Shown piece by piece: positions 25,222 to 33,150 of a DNA stretch of 64,000 nt. Where the stretch lies: positions 36,206 to 100,205 of the forward strand of contig NZ_JAEUMN010000143.1 in NCBI RefSeq assembly GCF_016793225.1, in the 5' to 3' direction. Origin of the DNA: Phenylobacterium sp. (GTDB lineage: Bacteria; Pseudomonadota; Alphaproteobacteria; Caulobacterales; Caulobacteraceae). A model generated the notes under the pieces. That model did not search any database and had not been told where the DNA came from. It saw only the letters and a list, made by a program, of their open reading frames with translations. Both the position numbers and the translations under genes were made by a program. Each line of letters opens with the position of its first letter. The stretch's first letter is position 1.

Positions 25222-27543
25222 TCAGAACTTCACCGTGGCTTCGATGCCGTAGGTGCGCGGCGGGGCGTACCAGCCGACGAAGCCTTGCGCCTGGGCCGTG
25301 CCGCCCGCCGAGATGAAGGCGTTGAGCGGCTGGAGCGTGGCCTGCGCGAAGTAGTCGCGGTCGAAGATGTTCTTGCCGTAGGCCGAGATGCGCCAGTTGC
25401 CCTTCTCGGGCGTCAGGCCCACGCGCAGGCCGACCAGCGTCACCGAGTCTTGCAGGCCGCGCGGGTCCAGCAGCGGCTCGAGGAACTTCGAGCTGGTGTA
25501 GCTGACGTCGGCGTTGACGAAGATCTCGAGGCCCGTGCCCGCCAGCGGCCGCTGGTACTGGCCGGCGAGACTCCAGGTCCACTTCGGACTGTGGGACGGG
25601 GTCTTGCCGTTGTAGTTGCAGGTCCCCGGCGAGGTCCCGTTGGCCGGCTGGCCGGCGTAGCACTGGCCCGCCGTGTAGTCGGTGAACTCGGCGTCCATGT
25701 AGCCGAGGGAGCCCTTGATCGTGAGCTCGCGGATCGGCCGGAACTCGGCGTCGGCCTCGACGCCCTGCACCCGACGGTCGCCGGCGTTGGCCACGATGAA
25801 ACCGGATCCGGTGAGCGGGTTCAGGATCGAGTCCTGGAAGTCCTTCAGCTTCATCCGGTAGGCGTCGACGTTCAGCACCAGCCGGTTGTCGAGCAGCAGC
25901 GACTTCATGCCGACCTCGATGGTCTCGGAGTTCTCGGCGTCGAACTCGACCGGCACGCCCACGGCCGACGAGCGGGCGTTGTAGCCGCCCGTCTTATAGC
26001 CCGTGGCGGCCAGGGCGTAGAGCATCACGTCGGGGGTCACGTCGTACTGGACGGTCGCCGACCAGGTGATCTTGTCCTCGTTGCGCTTGACCTTGCCCAG
26101 GTGGTTGACCGGGAAGACCGTTCGCGCCGCCGGGGACGCCGTCGGGTTCACGTCGCCGTCGAGGAAGGCGTTCTTCTTGTCGTACGAGTACCGCAGGCCG
26201 CCGACGAGCCGGAAGCTGTCGGTGACGTTGAAGGTCGCCTGGCCGAACAGCGCCCAGCTCTGGGTGTCCTGGGTGTAGTAGAAGATGCCGGTGTCGCCGG
26301 GCGTGAACCGGCGGGCGGGCGGGAGCACGCGGTTGGCGTGCAGGCCCAGCACCGTGCGTGAGGTGTAGGTCAGGGTCTCGGAGAACAGGTACACGCCCGC
26401 GAGGTACGACACGCGCTGGTCCGCCGGCGAGGCGATCCGCAGCTCCTCGGAATAGCCTTCGGCCCGGAGGCGCTGAGAGCCGGTGGCGGTGTTCTGCGGC
26501 AGGCCGTCGGCCGCCAGCGAGACGATCTTGTCCTCATAGCCGTTGAAGGCGGTGATCGAGGTCAGGGTATGCCCGCCGGGCAGGTCGATGTCGAAGGTCG
26601 CCGAGACGCCGTAGACGTCGGTGTTGTTGTCGCCCTCGACGTCGTCGTCGACCACGTGGTCGCGGTCGTTGAAGTTGCGGAACGGGCGGCCCACCGCCTG
26701 CGCGGCGGTCAGGAAGCCCGGGGTCGCGATGCCGGTGGGCGTGGAGGCCGCCAGGGTCTCGGGCGTGCAGCAGTTGGCCTCGAGCCGGGCGTAGTAGCCG
26801 ATGAAGTTGCCGGTGATGCCGTCGCGGGGCTGCCACTTCAGGCGGCCTCGCACGCCCCACTGCTCGCTGCCGTTGACGTCATCGCCGTCGAAGAGGTTCG
26901 TTTCGTAGCCGTCGCGATCGCTGACCCAGAAGGACAGCCGGCCCGCCAGGCTCTCGGTGAGCCCGCCGCCCACGTAGCCGCTCAGTCCCCGGTCCTCGTA
27001 GTTGCCGGCCCGCGCCGTAAGCTGCGCTTCGAAGGTCTGGGTCGGCTCGCGCGAGGTGATGTTGATCGCGCCCACGGGGGTGTTGCGGCCGTACAGCGTG
27101 CCCTGGGGACCGCGCAGGACTTCCACGGTCGAGATGTCCTGGAGGTTCCCCTGAATGGGCCCCGCCGCCAGGATGTAGACGCCGTCGATGAAGATGCCGA
27201 CGGACGACTCGATGCCGGGGTTGGTGCCCGACGTCCCGATGCCGCGCACGAAGACGGTGGTGTTGCGGTTGTTGTTCGACTGCGAGATCGAAACGGAAGG
27301 AATGAAGCGGGCCAGTTCGGTGACGTTCGCGACGCCCGTCTTCTCCAGGAACTCGCCGCTCACGGCGGTCACCGACATCGGGACGTCCTGGATGTTCTCG
27401 GCGCGCTTGTTGGCGGTGACGATCAGCGTCTCCACTTCGGCGACCCCGCTGGCGGTCTGCGCCAGCGCCGAGGACGCCGCGCCCGCCACCAGCGCGAACG
27501 CCGTGGTGACGAGCAGTTTCGAAGCAAGGCTGCGCCTCGGCAT
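25222..27543 (-). CDS. TonB-dependent outer-membrane receptor (module 2)
   Basis: A 773-residue receptor. It has a signal peptide (MPRRSLASKLLVTTAFALVA), a plug with VETLIVTANKRAENIQDVPM and RGPQGTLYGRNTPVGAINI, and a barrel ending in phenylalanine (EATVKF). The plug style (RGIGTSGTNPG, SVGIFIDGVY) is common among Caulobacterales and sphingomonad receptors for complex organic substrates. The start follows GGGGAGGATC. Two module-2 operators lie upstream (27591 and 27690). It probably imports the module-2 substrate, perhaps still sulfated. Confidence 0.94.
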   Translation of the reverse strand: MPRRSLASKLLVTTAFALVAGAASSALAQTASGVAEVETLIVTANKRAENIQDVPMSVTAVSGEFLEKTGVANVTELARFIPSVSISQSNNNRNTTVFVRGIGTSGTNPGIESSVGIFIDGVYILAAGPIQGNLQDISTVEVLRGPQGTLYGRNTPVGAINITSREPTQTFEAQLTARAGNYEDRGLSGYVGGGLTESLAGRLSFWVSDRDGYETNLFDGDDVNGSEQWGVRGRLKWQPRDGITGNFIGYYARLEANCCTPETLAASTPTGIATPGFLTAAQAVGRPFRNFNDRDHVVDDDVEGDNNTDVYGVSATFDIDLPGGHTLTSITAFNGYEDKIVSLAADGLPQNTATGSQRLRAEGYSEELRIASPADQRVSYLAGVYLFSETLTYTSRTVLGLHANRVLPPARRFTPGDTGIFYYTQDTQSWALFGQATFNVTDSFRLVGGLRYSYDKKNAFLDGDVNPTASPAARTVFPVNHLGKVKRNEDKITWSATVQYDVTPDVMLYALAATGYKTGGYNARSSAVGVPVEFDAENSETIEVGMKSLLLDNRLVLNVDAYRMKLKDFQDSILNPLTGSGFIVANAGDRRVQGVEADAEFRPIRELTIKGSLGYMDAEFTDYTAGQCYAGQPANGTSPGTCNYNGKTPSHSPKWTWSLAGQYQRPLAGTGLEIFVNADVSYTSSKFLEPLLDPRGLQDSVTLVGLRVGLTPEKGNWRISAYGKNIFDRDYFAQATLQPLNAFISAGGTAQAQGFVGWYAPPRTYGIEATVKF

Positions 27544-27590
27544 GTCAGATCCTCCCCGATTGAAACGTCGTTTTCTTGTTGGCGGATTGT

Positions 27591-27608
27591 GAATGTGAAT
27601 TCCGGTTC
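27591..27608. promoter_or_regulatory. Module-2 operator copy 4
   Basis: GAATGTGAATTCCGGTTC, 48 bases upstream of the TonB receptor start. It contains the invariant CGGTTC half and the distal GAA. It is one of two copies in this 155-base gap. Confidence 0.68.
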
Positions 27609-27689
27609 AAGTCAACCCGGACCGGCGCCTGGACTGCCCGCGGGTGTCGGGCGAGCCAAACGCCACCCCGCCTGACGCAAGGAAAGGAT

Positions 27690-27707
27690 GAACCGGAATT
27701 ACGCTTC
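27690..27707. promoter_or_regulatory. Module-2 operator copy 5, overlapping the TetR stop codon
   Basis: GAACCGGAATTACGCTTC has arms GAACCG and CGCTTC, which match as inverted repeats at five of six positions. It spans the stop codon of the TetR gene and lies 147 bases from the TonB receptor start. Two sites about 100 bases apart could allow cooperative binding or looping. Confidence 0.65.
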
Positions 27708-28415
27708 CGTAAAGCGGGCGGAGCGGCGTTCCGGCGGCGCAGTCACGCCGATGCAGGCCGCCAGCATCCGCGTCAGCCGGTCGATCACGAACGGTGGCGC
27801 GACCGCCTCCTGCTGCACCACGTCCCGCCGCAGGACGCGCTGGATCAGGATCGCTTCGACTGACCGCAGGCCCAGCGCGCAGGCGTCGTCCAGGGCGTCC
27901 GGCAGCCCCTCGCCCCGCGAACGCAGGAACGCCGCCAGGCGAAGACCCGACGCCGTGTCCGCCGCCCACAGCGCCGGCACGTACAGTCGGCCGGCGCCCG
28001 CCAGCATCCGCTGGAACAGGGCGCGGAAGAATCCGGGGTGGCGCTCGATGACCTGGGCGGTGTTGCGCACCAGCACCTCCAGCACCTCGTAGACGGGCTG
28101 GCCGGCGCGCTCGGGCCGGCTGAGGAAGCGCTCCATGTTGCGCTCGATCCGGTGGGCGAACTGCAGGTGCAGCGCCCGGAACAGCGCCTCCTTGTCGCGG
28201 AAGCGGCGGTAGAAGCTTCCGATGGAACAGCCTGCGGCCGCGGCGATGTCGCCCACGTGGGCTTCGTCATAGCCCTTGCGGGCGAAGACCTCCTCGCCGG
28301 CCTTCAGGAGCCGGGCCTGCGCCTCGCGGCTGCGGGCCTGGTTGGCGGGCATCACGCCGTCGACGCCGGTCAGGTCGAAGGGTTCCATCGCCAAGCGCCA
28401 CCGTTCCCTCGACAT
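27699..28415 (-). CDS. TetR-family regulator (module 2, paralogue B)
   Basis: A 238-residue TetR protein with helix-turn-helix HVGDIAAAAGCSIGSFYRRFRDKEALF. It is a paralogue of the regulator at 21301-21969, with a matching approach segment (ANQARSREAQARLLKAGEE against AYQARSREQRDRLLKAGER). The start is uncertain: MSRERWRLAM at 28415, or the inner ATG at 28388; neither has a strong ribosome site. Together the two TetR proteins may read the same six-site motif and respond to different ligands, or form heterodimers; this is inference. Confidence 0.88.
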   Translation of the reverse strand: MSRERWRLAMEPFDLTGVDGVMPANQARSREAQARLLKAGEEVFARKGYDEAHVGDIAAAAGCSIGSFYRRFRDKEALFRALHLQFAHRIERNMERFLSRPERAGQPVYEVLEVLVRNTAQVIERHPGFFRALFQRMLAGAGRLYVPALWAADTASGLRLAAFLRSRGEGLPDALDDACALGLRSVEAILIQRVLRRDVVQQEAVAPPFVIDRLTRMLAACIGVTAPPERRSARFTEA

Positions 28416-28479
28416 CGCGGCGGGCTTCGCCGCGGGCGTCCATGCTGCTCAACGGCGACGCGCGAACCGGCGCGAGGCC

Positions 28480-30120
28480 TCAGTTCCCCCAGTAGACATA
28501 CTCGTCGTCGTCCCGCTGGGGCTCGATCAGCGAATGATCCAGCATCACGGGCGATTGACCAAGCTCGGGCCAAAGCGGCGGAGCCTGCTGGGCGTCGTGA
28601 TCGGCGAGAAGGCGCTTCAGCTCCGCCACCTTCTCAGGCCTCGCCTGGGCCAGATTGACCCGCTCGGTGGGATCCGACGACAGGTCGTAGAGCCAGTCCT
28701 TCGCCGGCCGCTCCGTCACCTGCAGCTTCCAGTCGCCGGCGCGGACGACGCGGTAGGGGCCCGTGCGCCAGAACAGGACATCGTGGGGTCGCCCGGTCTT
28801 CCGCGCGCTGACGAAGGGCATCAGGTCCACGCCGTCCATCGGCCGGTCCCTGGGCATGGCGGCGCCCGCCGCGGCCACAGAGGTGGCGAAGATGTCGAAG
28901 TGGGAAACCGGCGCGTGGTAGGTCTTCCCGGGCCGGATCGCCGCGGGCCACTTCATCAGCATGGGCACGCGGATGCCGCCCTCGAAGAACGTCTGCTTCC
29001 AGCCGCGGAAGGGTCGATTGATCTCCTCGAGACCGATGTAGTAGGCGCCCCCGTTGTCGCTGGTGAAGATCACCAGGGTGTTCTCCTCGAGCCCTTGCTC
29101 CTGCAGCGCCTGCAGGACGCGCCCGACGTTTCGGTCGAGCTGGCGGATCATGGCGGCGTAGACCCGCTCGCGGTGGTCCGCGATGTGCGAAAGCGCCCGG
29201 TAGTCCTCGTGCGTCGCCTGGAGAGGCGTGTGCGGGGCGTTGTAGGCGAGGTACATGAAGAACGGCCGGTTCCGGTTGGCCGCCACGGCCGCGACGGCCT
29301 CGTCCGTCAGGTAGTCGGTCATGTGGCGTTGCGGCTGGAACGCCTCGCCGCCGTCCTTGCGGACGTAGAACTGCAGGGTCGACCAGAGCTGCATGTCGAT
29401 CGGGTCGAAGCCCTGGATCGAATTGACCACCCGCGGATCCTCCCGCGGGAGGAACATCGAGGCGCCGCCGGTGAACCCCAGCGTCTCCGAGAAGCCGCGC
29501 TTCTGTGGCTGGAACTTGGGCGCCTCGCCGAGGTGCCACTTGCCCAGCTGCATCGTGTGGTAGCCCTCCTTCTGGAGAAGCTCGCCCAGCATGATCTGGT
29601 CGGTGGGGACGCCCATCTCGACCATGGGAATCACGTCCTTCTCCCGCTCCGGGAAGTAGACGGGGTTCAGCTTGCCGTAGTGGTGGGCCCGCACCTGGCG
29701 GGCGAACCGCAGCGGCGTGGGCGTGAACTCGAAGCCGTAGCGGGTTGGATAGCGGCCGGTGAGCAGCGCCGCGCGCGAGGGCGCGCAGGTGCCGTGCCCG
29801 GAGTAGGCCTGCTCGAAGCTCACGCCCTGGCGGCCGATGGAGTCGATGTAGGGCGTCGGAACCGAGCCGCCCGCCACGCCCCCGCCGTTGAAGCTGAGGT
29901 CGTTGAAACCGAGATCGTCGGCGACGATCAGGATGATGTTCGGGGGACGCTTGCCCGACGGCGGACGCGCGGGGCCCTGCTGCCAGGTCACGGCGCGCGG
30001 CGGACCAGCCTGCACCGCCGGCCTGTCGACGGGCACGTTGGACGGCGCCTGCGCGGCGGCCTGATGCGCCGCTCCCGCCACCACCGCGGCCGCAGCCAAC
30101 AGCGCTCGTTTGAACCGCAT
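28480..30120 (-). CDS. Type I (formylglycine) sulfatase, exported
   Basis: A 546-residue sulfatase with a cleavable signal peptide ending near residue 24 (AHQAAAQAP). Metal-binding DD at 68-69 (LIVADDLGFNDLS) and the maturation motif at Cys112 (CAPSRAALLTGRYPTRYG). The start has GGGAGG seven bases upstream. It is a paralogue of the sulfatase at 16389-18056. It lies downstream of the formylglycine-generating enzyme on the same strand, with a module-2 operator in the gap. It probably removes sulfate from the imported substrate in the periplasm. Confidence 0.93.
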   Translation of the reverse strand: MRFKRALLAAAAVVAGAAHQAAAQAPSNVPVDRPAVQAGPPRAVTWQQGPARPPSGKRPPNIILIVADDLGFNDLSFNGGGVAGGSVPTPYIDSIGRQGVSFEQAYSGHGTCAPSRAALLTGRYPTRYGFEFTPTPLRFARQVRAHHYGKLNPVYFPEREKDVIPMVEMGVPTDQIMLGELLQKEGYHTMQLGKWHLGEAPKFQPQKRGFSETLGFTGGASMFLPREDPRVVNSIQGFDPIDMQLWSTLQFYVRKDGGEAFQPQRHMTDYLTDEAVAAVAANRNRPFFMYLAYNAPHTPLQATHEDYRALSHIADHRERVYAAMIRQLDRNVGRVLQALQEQGLEENTLVIFTSDNGGAYYIGLEEINRPFRGWKQTFFEGGIRVPMLMKWPAAIRPGKTYHAPVSHFDIFATSVAAAGAAMPRDRPMDGVDLMPFVSARKTGRPHDVLFWRTGPYRVVRAGDWKLQVTERPAKDWLYDLSSDPTERVNLAQARPEKVAELKRLLADHDAQQAPPLWPELGQSPVMLDHSLIEPQRDDDEYVYWGN

Positions 30121-30202
30121 GGACCAGCCTCCCACGTCCGCGGGAAGCGTACGCGCGCATCCCGTCATCACGCGCGGCGAGCGCGCCCGGGAAGCAATAC
30201 CG

Positions 30203-30220
30203 GAACCGGTATTCTCATTC
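30203..30220. promoter_or_regulatory. Module-2 operator copy 6, overlapping the FGE stop codon
   Basis: GAACCGGTATTCTCATTC, 83 bases before the sulfatase start. It overlaps the stop of the formylglycine-generating enzyme gene. A perfect palindrome AATACCGGAACCGGTATT (30196-30213) overlaps its left part. Confidence 0.65.
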
Positions 30221-31195
30221 AATATCCCGCGCGGCGCCGCGACGCGCCACGCAGCGGAATCCGATGTGGGAGGTCGGGCTGTCGAGGGGCTGGGGATGTC
30301 GCGCCGCGGGCCGGTAGCGGCGGCAGTAGCTCTCCGCGCAGAGGTGCGACCCGCCCTTGAGCACCTTGCGGCCCATGGGGATGTCGGGAGTCTGCGGGTC
30401 GTAGCTCTCCGATTCGACGGCGAGCCGGGCCCGGGGCGGGCCGCAGCAGGCCTTGCCGCTCTCGGCCGTGTCCGTGGCGAACCAGTCCACAGTCCACTCC
30501 CAGACGTTGCCGATCATGTCGAAGAGGCCGAATCCGTTCGGCGGAAAGACGCCGACGGGCGAGGTGCGGGCCCAGCCGTCTTCCAGCAGGTTCTGCCAGG
30601 GGAACTCGCCCTGCCAGTAGTTGGCCATGGCGCGGCCCTCCGGCGCCAGCTCCTGGCCCCAGGTGAACGGCTCGCCCTCGCGCCCGCCGCGCGCGGCGTA
30701 CTCCCATTCCGCCTCGGTCGGCAGCGACTTGCCCGCCCAGCGCGCGTAGGCGGCGGCGTCGGCGTAAGCGACCTGCACGACAGGGTGATCGAGGATGTCG
30801 TCGATGGAGCTGTCGGGACCCAGCGGGTGTCGCCAGTCGGCGCCGAAGACGAAGGACCACCACTGGCCGGGGTCGCCGGTGTCGACGGGGCCGGGCGTGG
30901 GCATGAAGACGGCCGAGCCTGCGCGCGCCATCTCCGGCGGCATTCCCGGGTAGTCGCGGGGATCGGGCGCGATCTCGGCGAAGGTGACGTAGCCGGTCGC
31001 AGCGACGAACTCGGCGAACTGCCGGTTCGTCACGGGATGGGTGTCGATCCAGAAGTCGCCGACGGCCGCCCGGCGTACGGGCGCCTCTTCCGGATAGTGC
31101 GCGTCGGACCCCATGAGGAAATCGCCGCCGCGAATCAGGGTCATCCCCGCGAGCTTCGACCGCCTGGCGGCCTTGGGCTTCAACTTCGAACTCAC
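30215..31195 (-). CDS. Formylglycine-generating enzyme (SUMF1 family), sulfatase maturase
   Basis: A 326-residue member of the SUMF1/EgtB/PvdO fold. Unlike many relatives it keeps both copper-binding cysteines of true formylglycine-generating enzymes, Cys286 and Cys291 in GGSHLCAESYCRRYR, followed by IGFRC. It would oxidise the Cys of the CAPSR motif in unfolded sulfatases, using oxygen. The N-terminal part has IRGGDFLMGSDAHYPEEAP, typical of the family. The start is GTG. Its place directly upstream of a sulfatase, with a second sulfatase 12 kb away, supports this role strongly. Confidence 0.92.
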   Translation of the reverse strand: MSSKLKPKAARRSKLAGMTLIRGGDFLMGSDAHYPEEAPVRRAAVGDFWIDTHPVTNRQFAEFVAATGYVTFAEIAPDPRDYPGMPPEMARAGSAVFMPTPGPVDTGDPGQWWSFVFGADWRHPLGPDSSIDDILDHPVVQVAYADAAAYARWAGKSLPTEAEWEYAARGGREGEPFTWGQELAPEGRAMANYWQGEFPWQNLLEDGWARTSPVGVFPPNGFGLFDMIGNVWEWTVDWFATDTAESGKACCGPPRARLAVESESYDPQTPDIPMGRKVLKGGSHLCAESYCRRYRPAARHPQPLDSPTSHIGFRCVARRGAARDIE

Positions 31196-31303
31196 GCTGC
31201 GCCCACCCTCCCGCGGAATGACGGCCCTGGCCTTCTTGCGCCTGGAGGAGCGCTGTCTGGCAAGCGGAAACGCAACGCAGGCTCGCGGGCGGCCGCGCAG
31301 CTG

Positions 31304-31942
31304 CTACCGTTCGGGGGCGAGCCCGGCCACGATCAGACCCAGCTGGCGGTCCATCACGGCGATGAGCGCCTTGGCGTCCGCCTCGGTGGTCACCACGATC
31401 CGGTAGGTCCAGGCATAGGCCGCCATCATCAGGTCGACGGCTTCCTGCATGTCGATGTCGGGACGCACCTCGCCGGCCCGGATCCCGGCCTGCAGGATGT
31501 CGCGGATCACCTGCTGGAAGTGCTCGTTGCGCCCATAGGGCCGCGCGGCGCCCGACAAGGTATGGTCGAACGCGGCTGCGATGTGCGCCAGGAACAGCCG
31601 GACATGGCGCGCCTCGAACTCGAAGTGGATGGCGAACATGGTCCGGAGGCGGTCGACCGTGGACCCGCGAACATGCGGCATCACGCGGTCGACCTCGGCG
31701 TAGAGCAGCTCGAGCCGCGCGGCCATCACCTCGGAGAGGATCTCCCCCTTGGACGCGAATGTCGTGAACACCGACCCGACGGCCACGCCGGCGTGCCGCG
31801 CGATCTCGCGGATCGTGGTGCCCTCGTAGCCGTGGGCGTCGAACAGCTCGCGCGCGGCGGCGATCACCCGCCGGCGCGTCGCTTCCTTCTGCGACTGCCG
31901 GACCGGTGTCGCCTCCGGAAGTGGGTTGGCCTCAGCCGTCAT
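31304..31942 (-). CDS. TetR-family regulator (second of a tandem pair)
   Basis: A 212-residue TetR protein with helix-turn-helix TTIREIARHAGVAVGSVFTTFASKGEIL. It starts 15 bases after the stop of another TetR gene on the same strand, so the two are probably co-transcribed. Its regulated genes are not evident. The pair is similar in the DNA-binding region but diverges in the ligand domain. Confidence 0.9.
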   Translation of the reverse strand: MTAEANPLPEATPVRQSQKEATRRRVIAAARELFDAHGYEGTTIREIARHAGVAVGSVFTTFASKGEILSEVMAARLELLYAEVDRVMPHVRGSTVDRLRTMFAIHFEFEARHVRLFLAHIAAAFDHTLSGAARPYGRNEHFQQVIRDILQAGIRAGEVRPDIDMQEAVDLMMAAYAWTYRIVVTTEADAKALIAVMDRQLGLIVAGLAPER

Positions 31943-31957
31943 GGCCCGCTGCCCCGG

Positions 31958-32608
31958 CTAGCCGCGGCGGGCCCCCGCGAGCAGGATCCGGATCTGGTCG
32001 CGGGCGCGCGCCTGGAGGGCGTCCAGGCTCCAGCCCTCGAAGATCGCCTGGGGGAAGTTGGAGAGGTAGGTGTCCATCAGCATCTGGCTGCGGAGCTTCA
32101 CCTCGGCTTCTTGCGACAGTTCGCCACGGGTCACGGCCGAGGCCAGCTGCTCGGTGAAGAGCTCCTGGAACGCCAGCGACGAAGGCAGCCCGCGCAGCGA
32201 CGGCCCGCCGTCCCGGTCCCACGACACCGAGAAGGCCGCACGCGCCAGCTGAAGACGCGTCTTGTAGAACGTGTAGCCGGCCATGAAGACCTTCAGGAGC
32301 GCGTCCTCGACGTTGCGGCCACGCTCGGCCGCCTCGCGCATCGAGGTCACGAGGGCCTCCATGTCGTCGACCATGATCTCGCGGAAGAGGTCCGACTTGT
32401 CGGTGAAGTTCGCGAAGACCGCACCGGTCGACATGCCCGCCGCGGCGGCGATGTCGCGGATGGTGGCGCCTTCATAGCCCTGCTCGGAGAAGAGCCGGCG
32501 GGCAGCCGCAAGCACCTTCTGGCGGGTCTGCTGCTTGGCGAGCGCGCGGCGCGTGGGGGGACGCGCCGGGGCGTCCGCGGCGACTTGATTGGGGGAGATG
32601 TGCTTCAT
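31958..32608 (-). CDS. TetR-family regulator (first of a tandem pair)
   Basis: About 216 residues from ATG 32608 (MKHISPNQVAADAP); a GTG six codons upstream at 32626 is an alternative. The helix-turn-helix is ATIRDIAAAAGMSTGAVFANFTDKSDLF. The upstream gap to the HIG1 gene holds a perfect 12-bp palindrome and a near copy, likely its autoregulatory sites. It may also control the diverging HIG1 and adenosyltransferase genes, though this is less likely because those look like housekeeping genes. Confidence 0.88.
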   Translation of the reverse strand: MKHISPNQVAADAPARPPTRRALAKQQTRQKVLAAARRLFSEQGYEGATIRDIAAAAGMSTGAVFANFTDKSDLFREIMVDDMEALVTSMREAAERGRNVEDALLKVFMAGYTFYKTRLQLARAAFSVSWDRDGGPSLRGLPSSLAFQELFTEQLASAVTRGELSQEAEVKLRSQMLMDTYLSNFPQAIFEGWSLDALQARARDQIRILLAGARRG

Positions 32609-32696
32609 TCGTCTCTTGTCGTTCACCGGTGGGGGTATCCGGCGAAGCGTCTGGTTTCAGGGGGTTTGGAGAGGAGTGGCGGCCTACCACCAACGC

Positions 32697-32708
32697 TGAA
32701 CATGTTCA
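32697..32708. promoter_or_regulatory. Perfect palindrome upstream of the tandem TetR genes
   Basis: TGAACATGTTCA, about 89 bases before the TetR start and flanked by GC and AC. It uses the same CTGAACA half-site as module 1 but with a 2-bp rather than 4-bp centre, so it is probably read by a different TetR. Confidence 0.6.
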
Positions 32709-32854
32709 ACTAACTCGGTACGTGAGCAAGGTTACGAAGCTGTAATCCGATGGAATCAGCGACCGGCCGCGGTCGAGGCCGGACGGCAAGTCCTTATGTG
32801 ATAAGGACTCTTACGTCACCCCCCTTCTGCGGAAGGACAGAGGTCGTGTGATCG

Positions 32855-32868
32855 TTGAACATGATCAA
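32855..32868. promoter_or_regulatory. Second, imperfect copy of the TGAACATG palindrome
   Basis: TTGAACATGATCAA is a one-mismatch version of TTGAACATGTTCAA, located 75 bases before the HIG1 gene. A further half-site TGAACATG follows at 32892. The whole gap 32609-32942 otherwise shows no gene; it also contains an AT-richer stretch (TTATGTGATAAGGACTC). Confidence 0.5.
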
Positions 32869-32942
32869 GGTTGATAAAGTCAAGTTTCAAATGAACATGG
32901 ATGATTGTGGCAAGGCGGCGTTTGCCAGCCTAAGTTCGCCGC

Positions 32943-33140
32943 ATGGACGTCTTCGACTACCTGATCTACGCGGCGCTGGCCGCCGTCGCCATCGTTCTGG
33001 CGGCGGGAATCTACGCCCTCTTCCGAGGCGGCGACTTCGGGCGGTCGTGGTCCAACAAGCTCATGCGCCTCCGCGTCCTGACCCAGGCCGTCGCCGTCGC
33101 GGTCCTCGTGCTGGCGGTCTGGTGGCGCGGCCAGGGCTGA
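32943..33140 (+). CDS. Twin-transmembrane HIG1-domain protein
   Basis: A 65-residue inner-membrane protein. Two hydrophobic segments (about residues 7-25 and 45-60) are joined by a short loop RGGDFGRSWSNKLMRLRVLTQ, which is the HIG1 (hypoxia-induced) signature (R-x-RV-x-x-Q). HIG1 proteins of alphaproteobacteria and mitochondria associate with respiratory complexes, notably cytochrome c oxidase. It is 10 bases upstream of the adenosyltransferase gene and probably co-transcribed with it, an arrangement I recall from other Caulobacterales. Confidence 0.85.
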   Translation: MDVFDYLIYAALAAVAIVLAAGIYALFRGGDFGRSWSNKLMRLRVLTQAVAVAVLVLAVWWRGQG

Positions 33141-33150
33141 GGGTCGCCCC

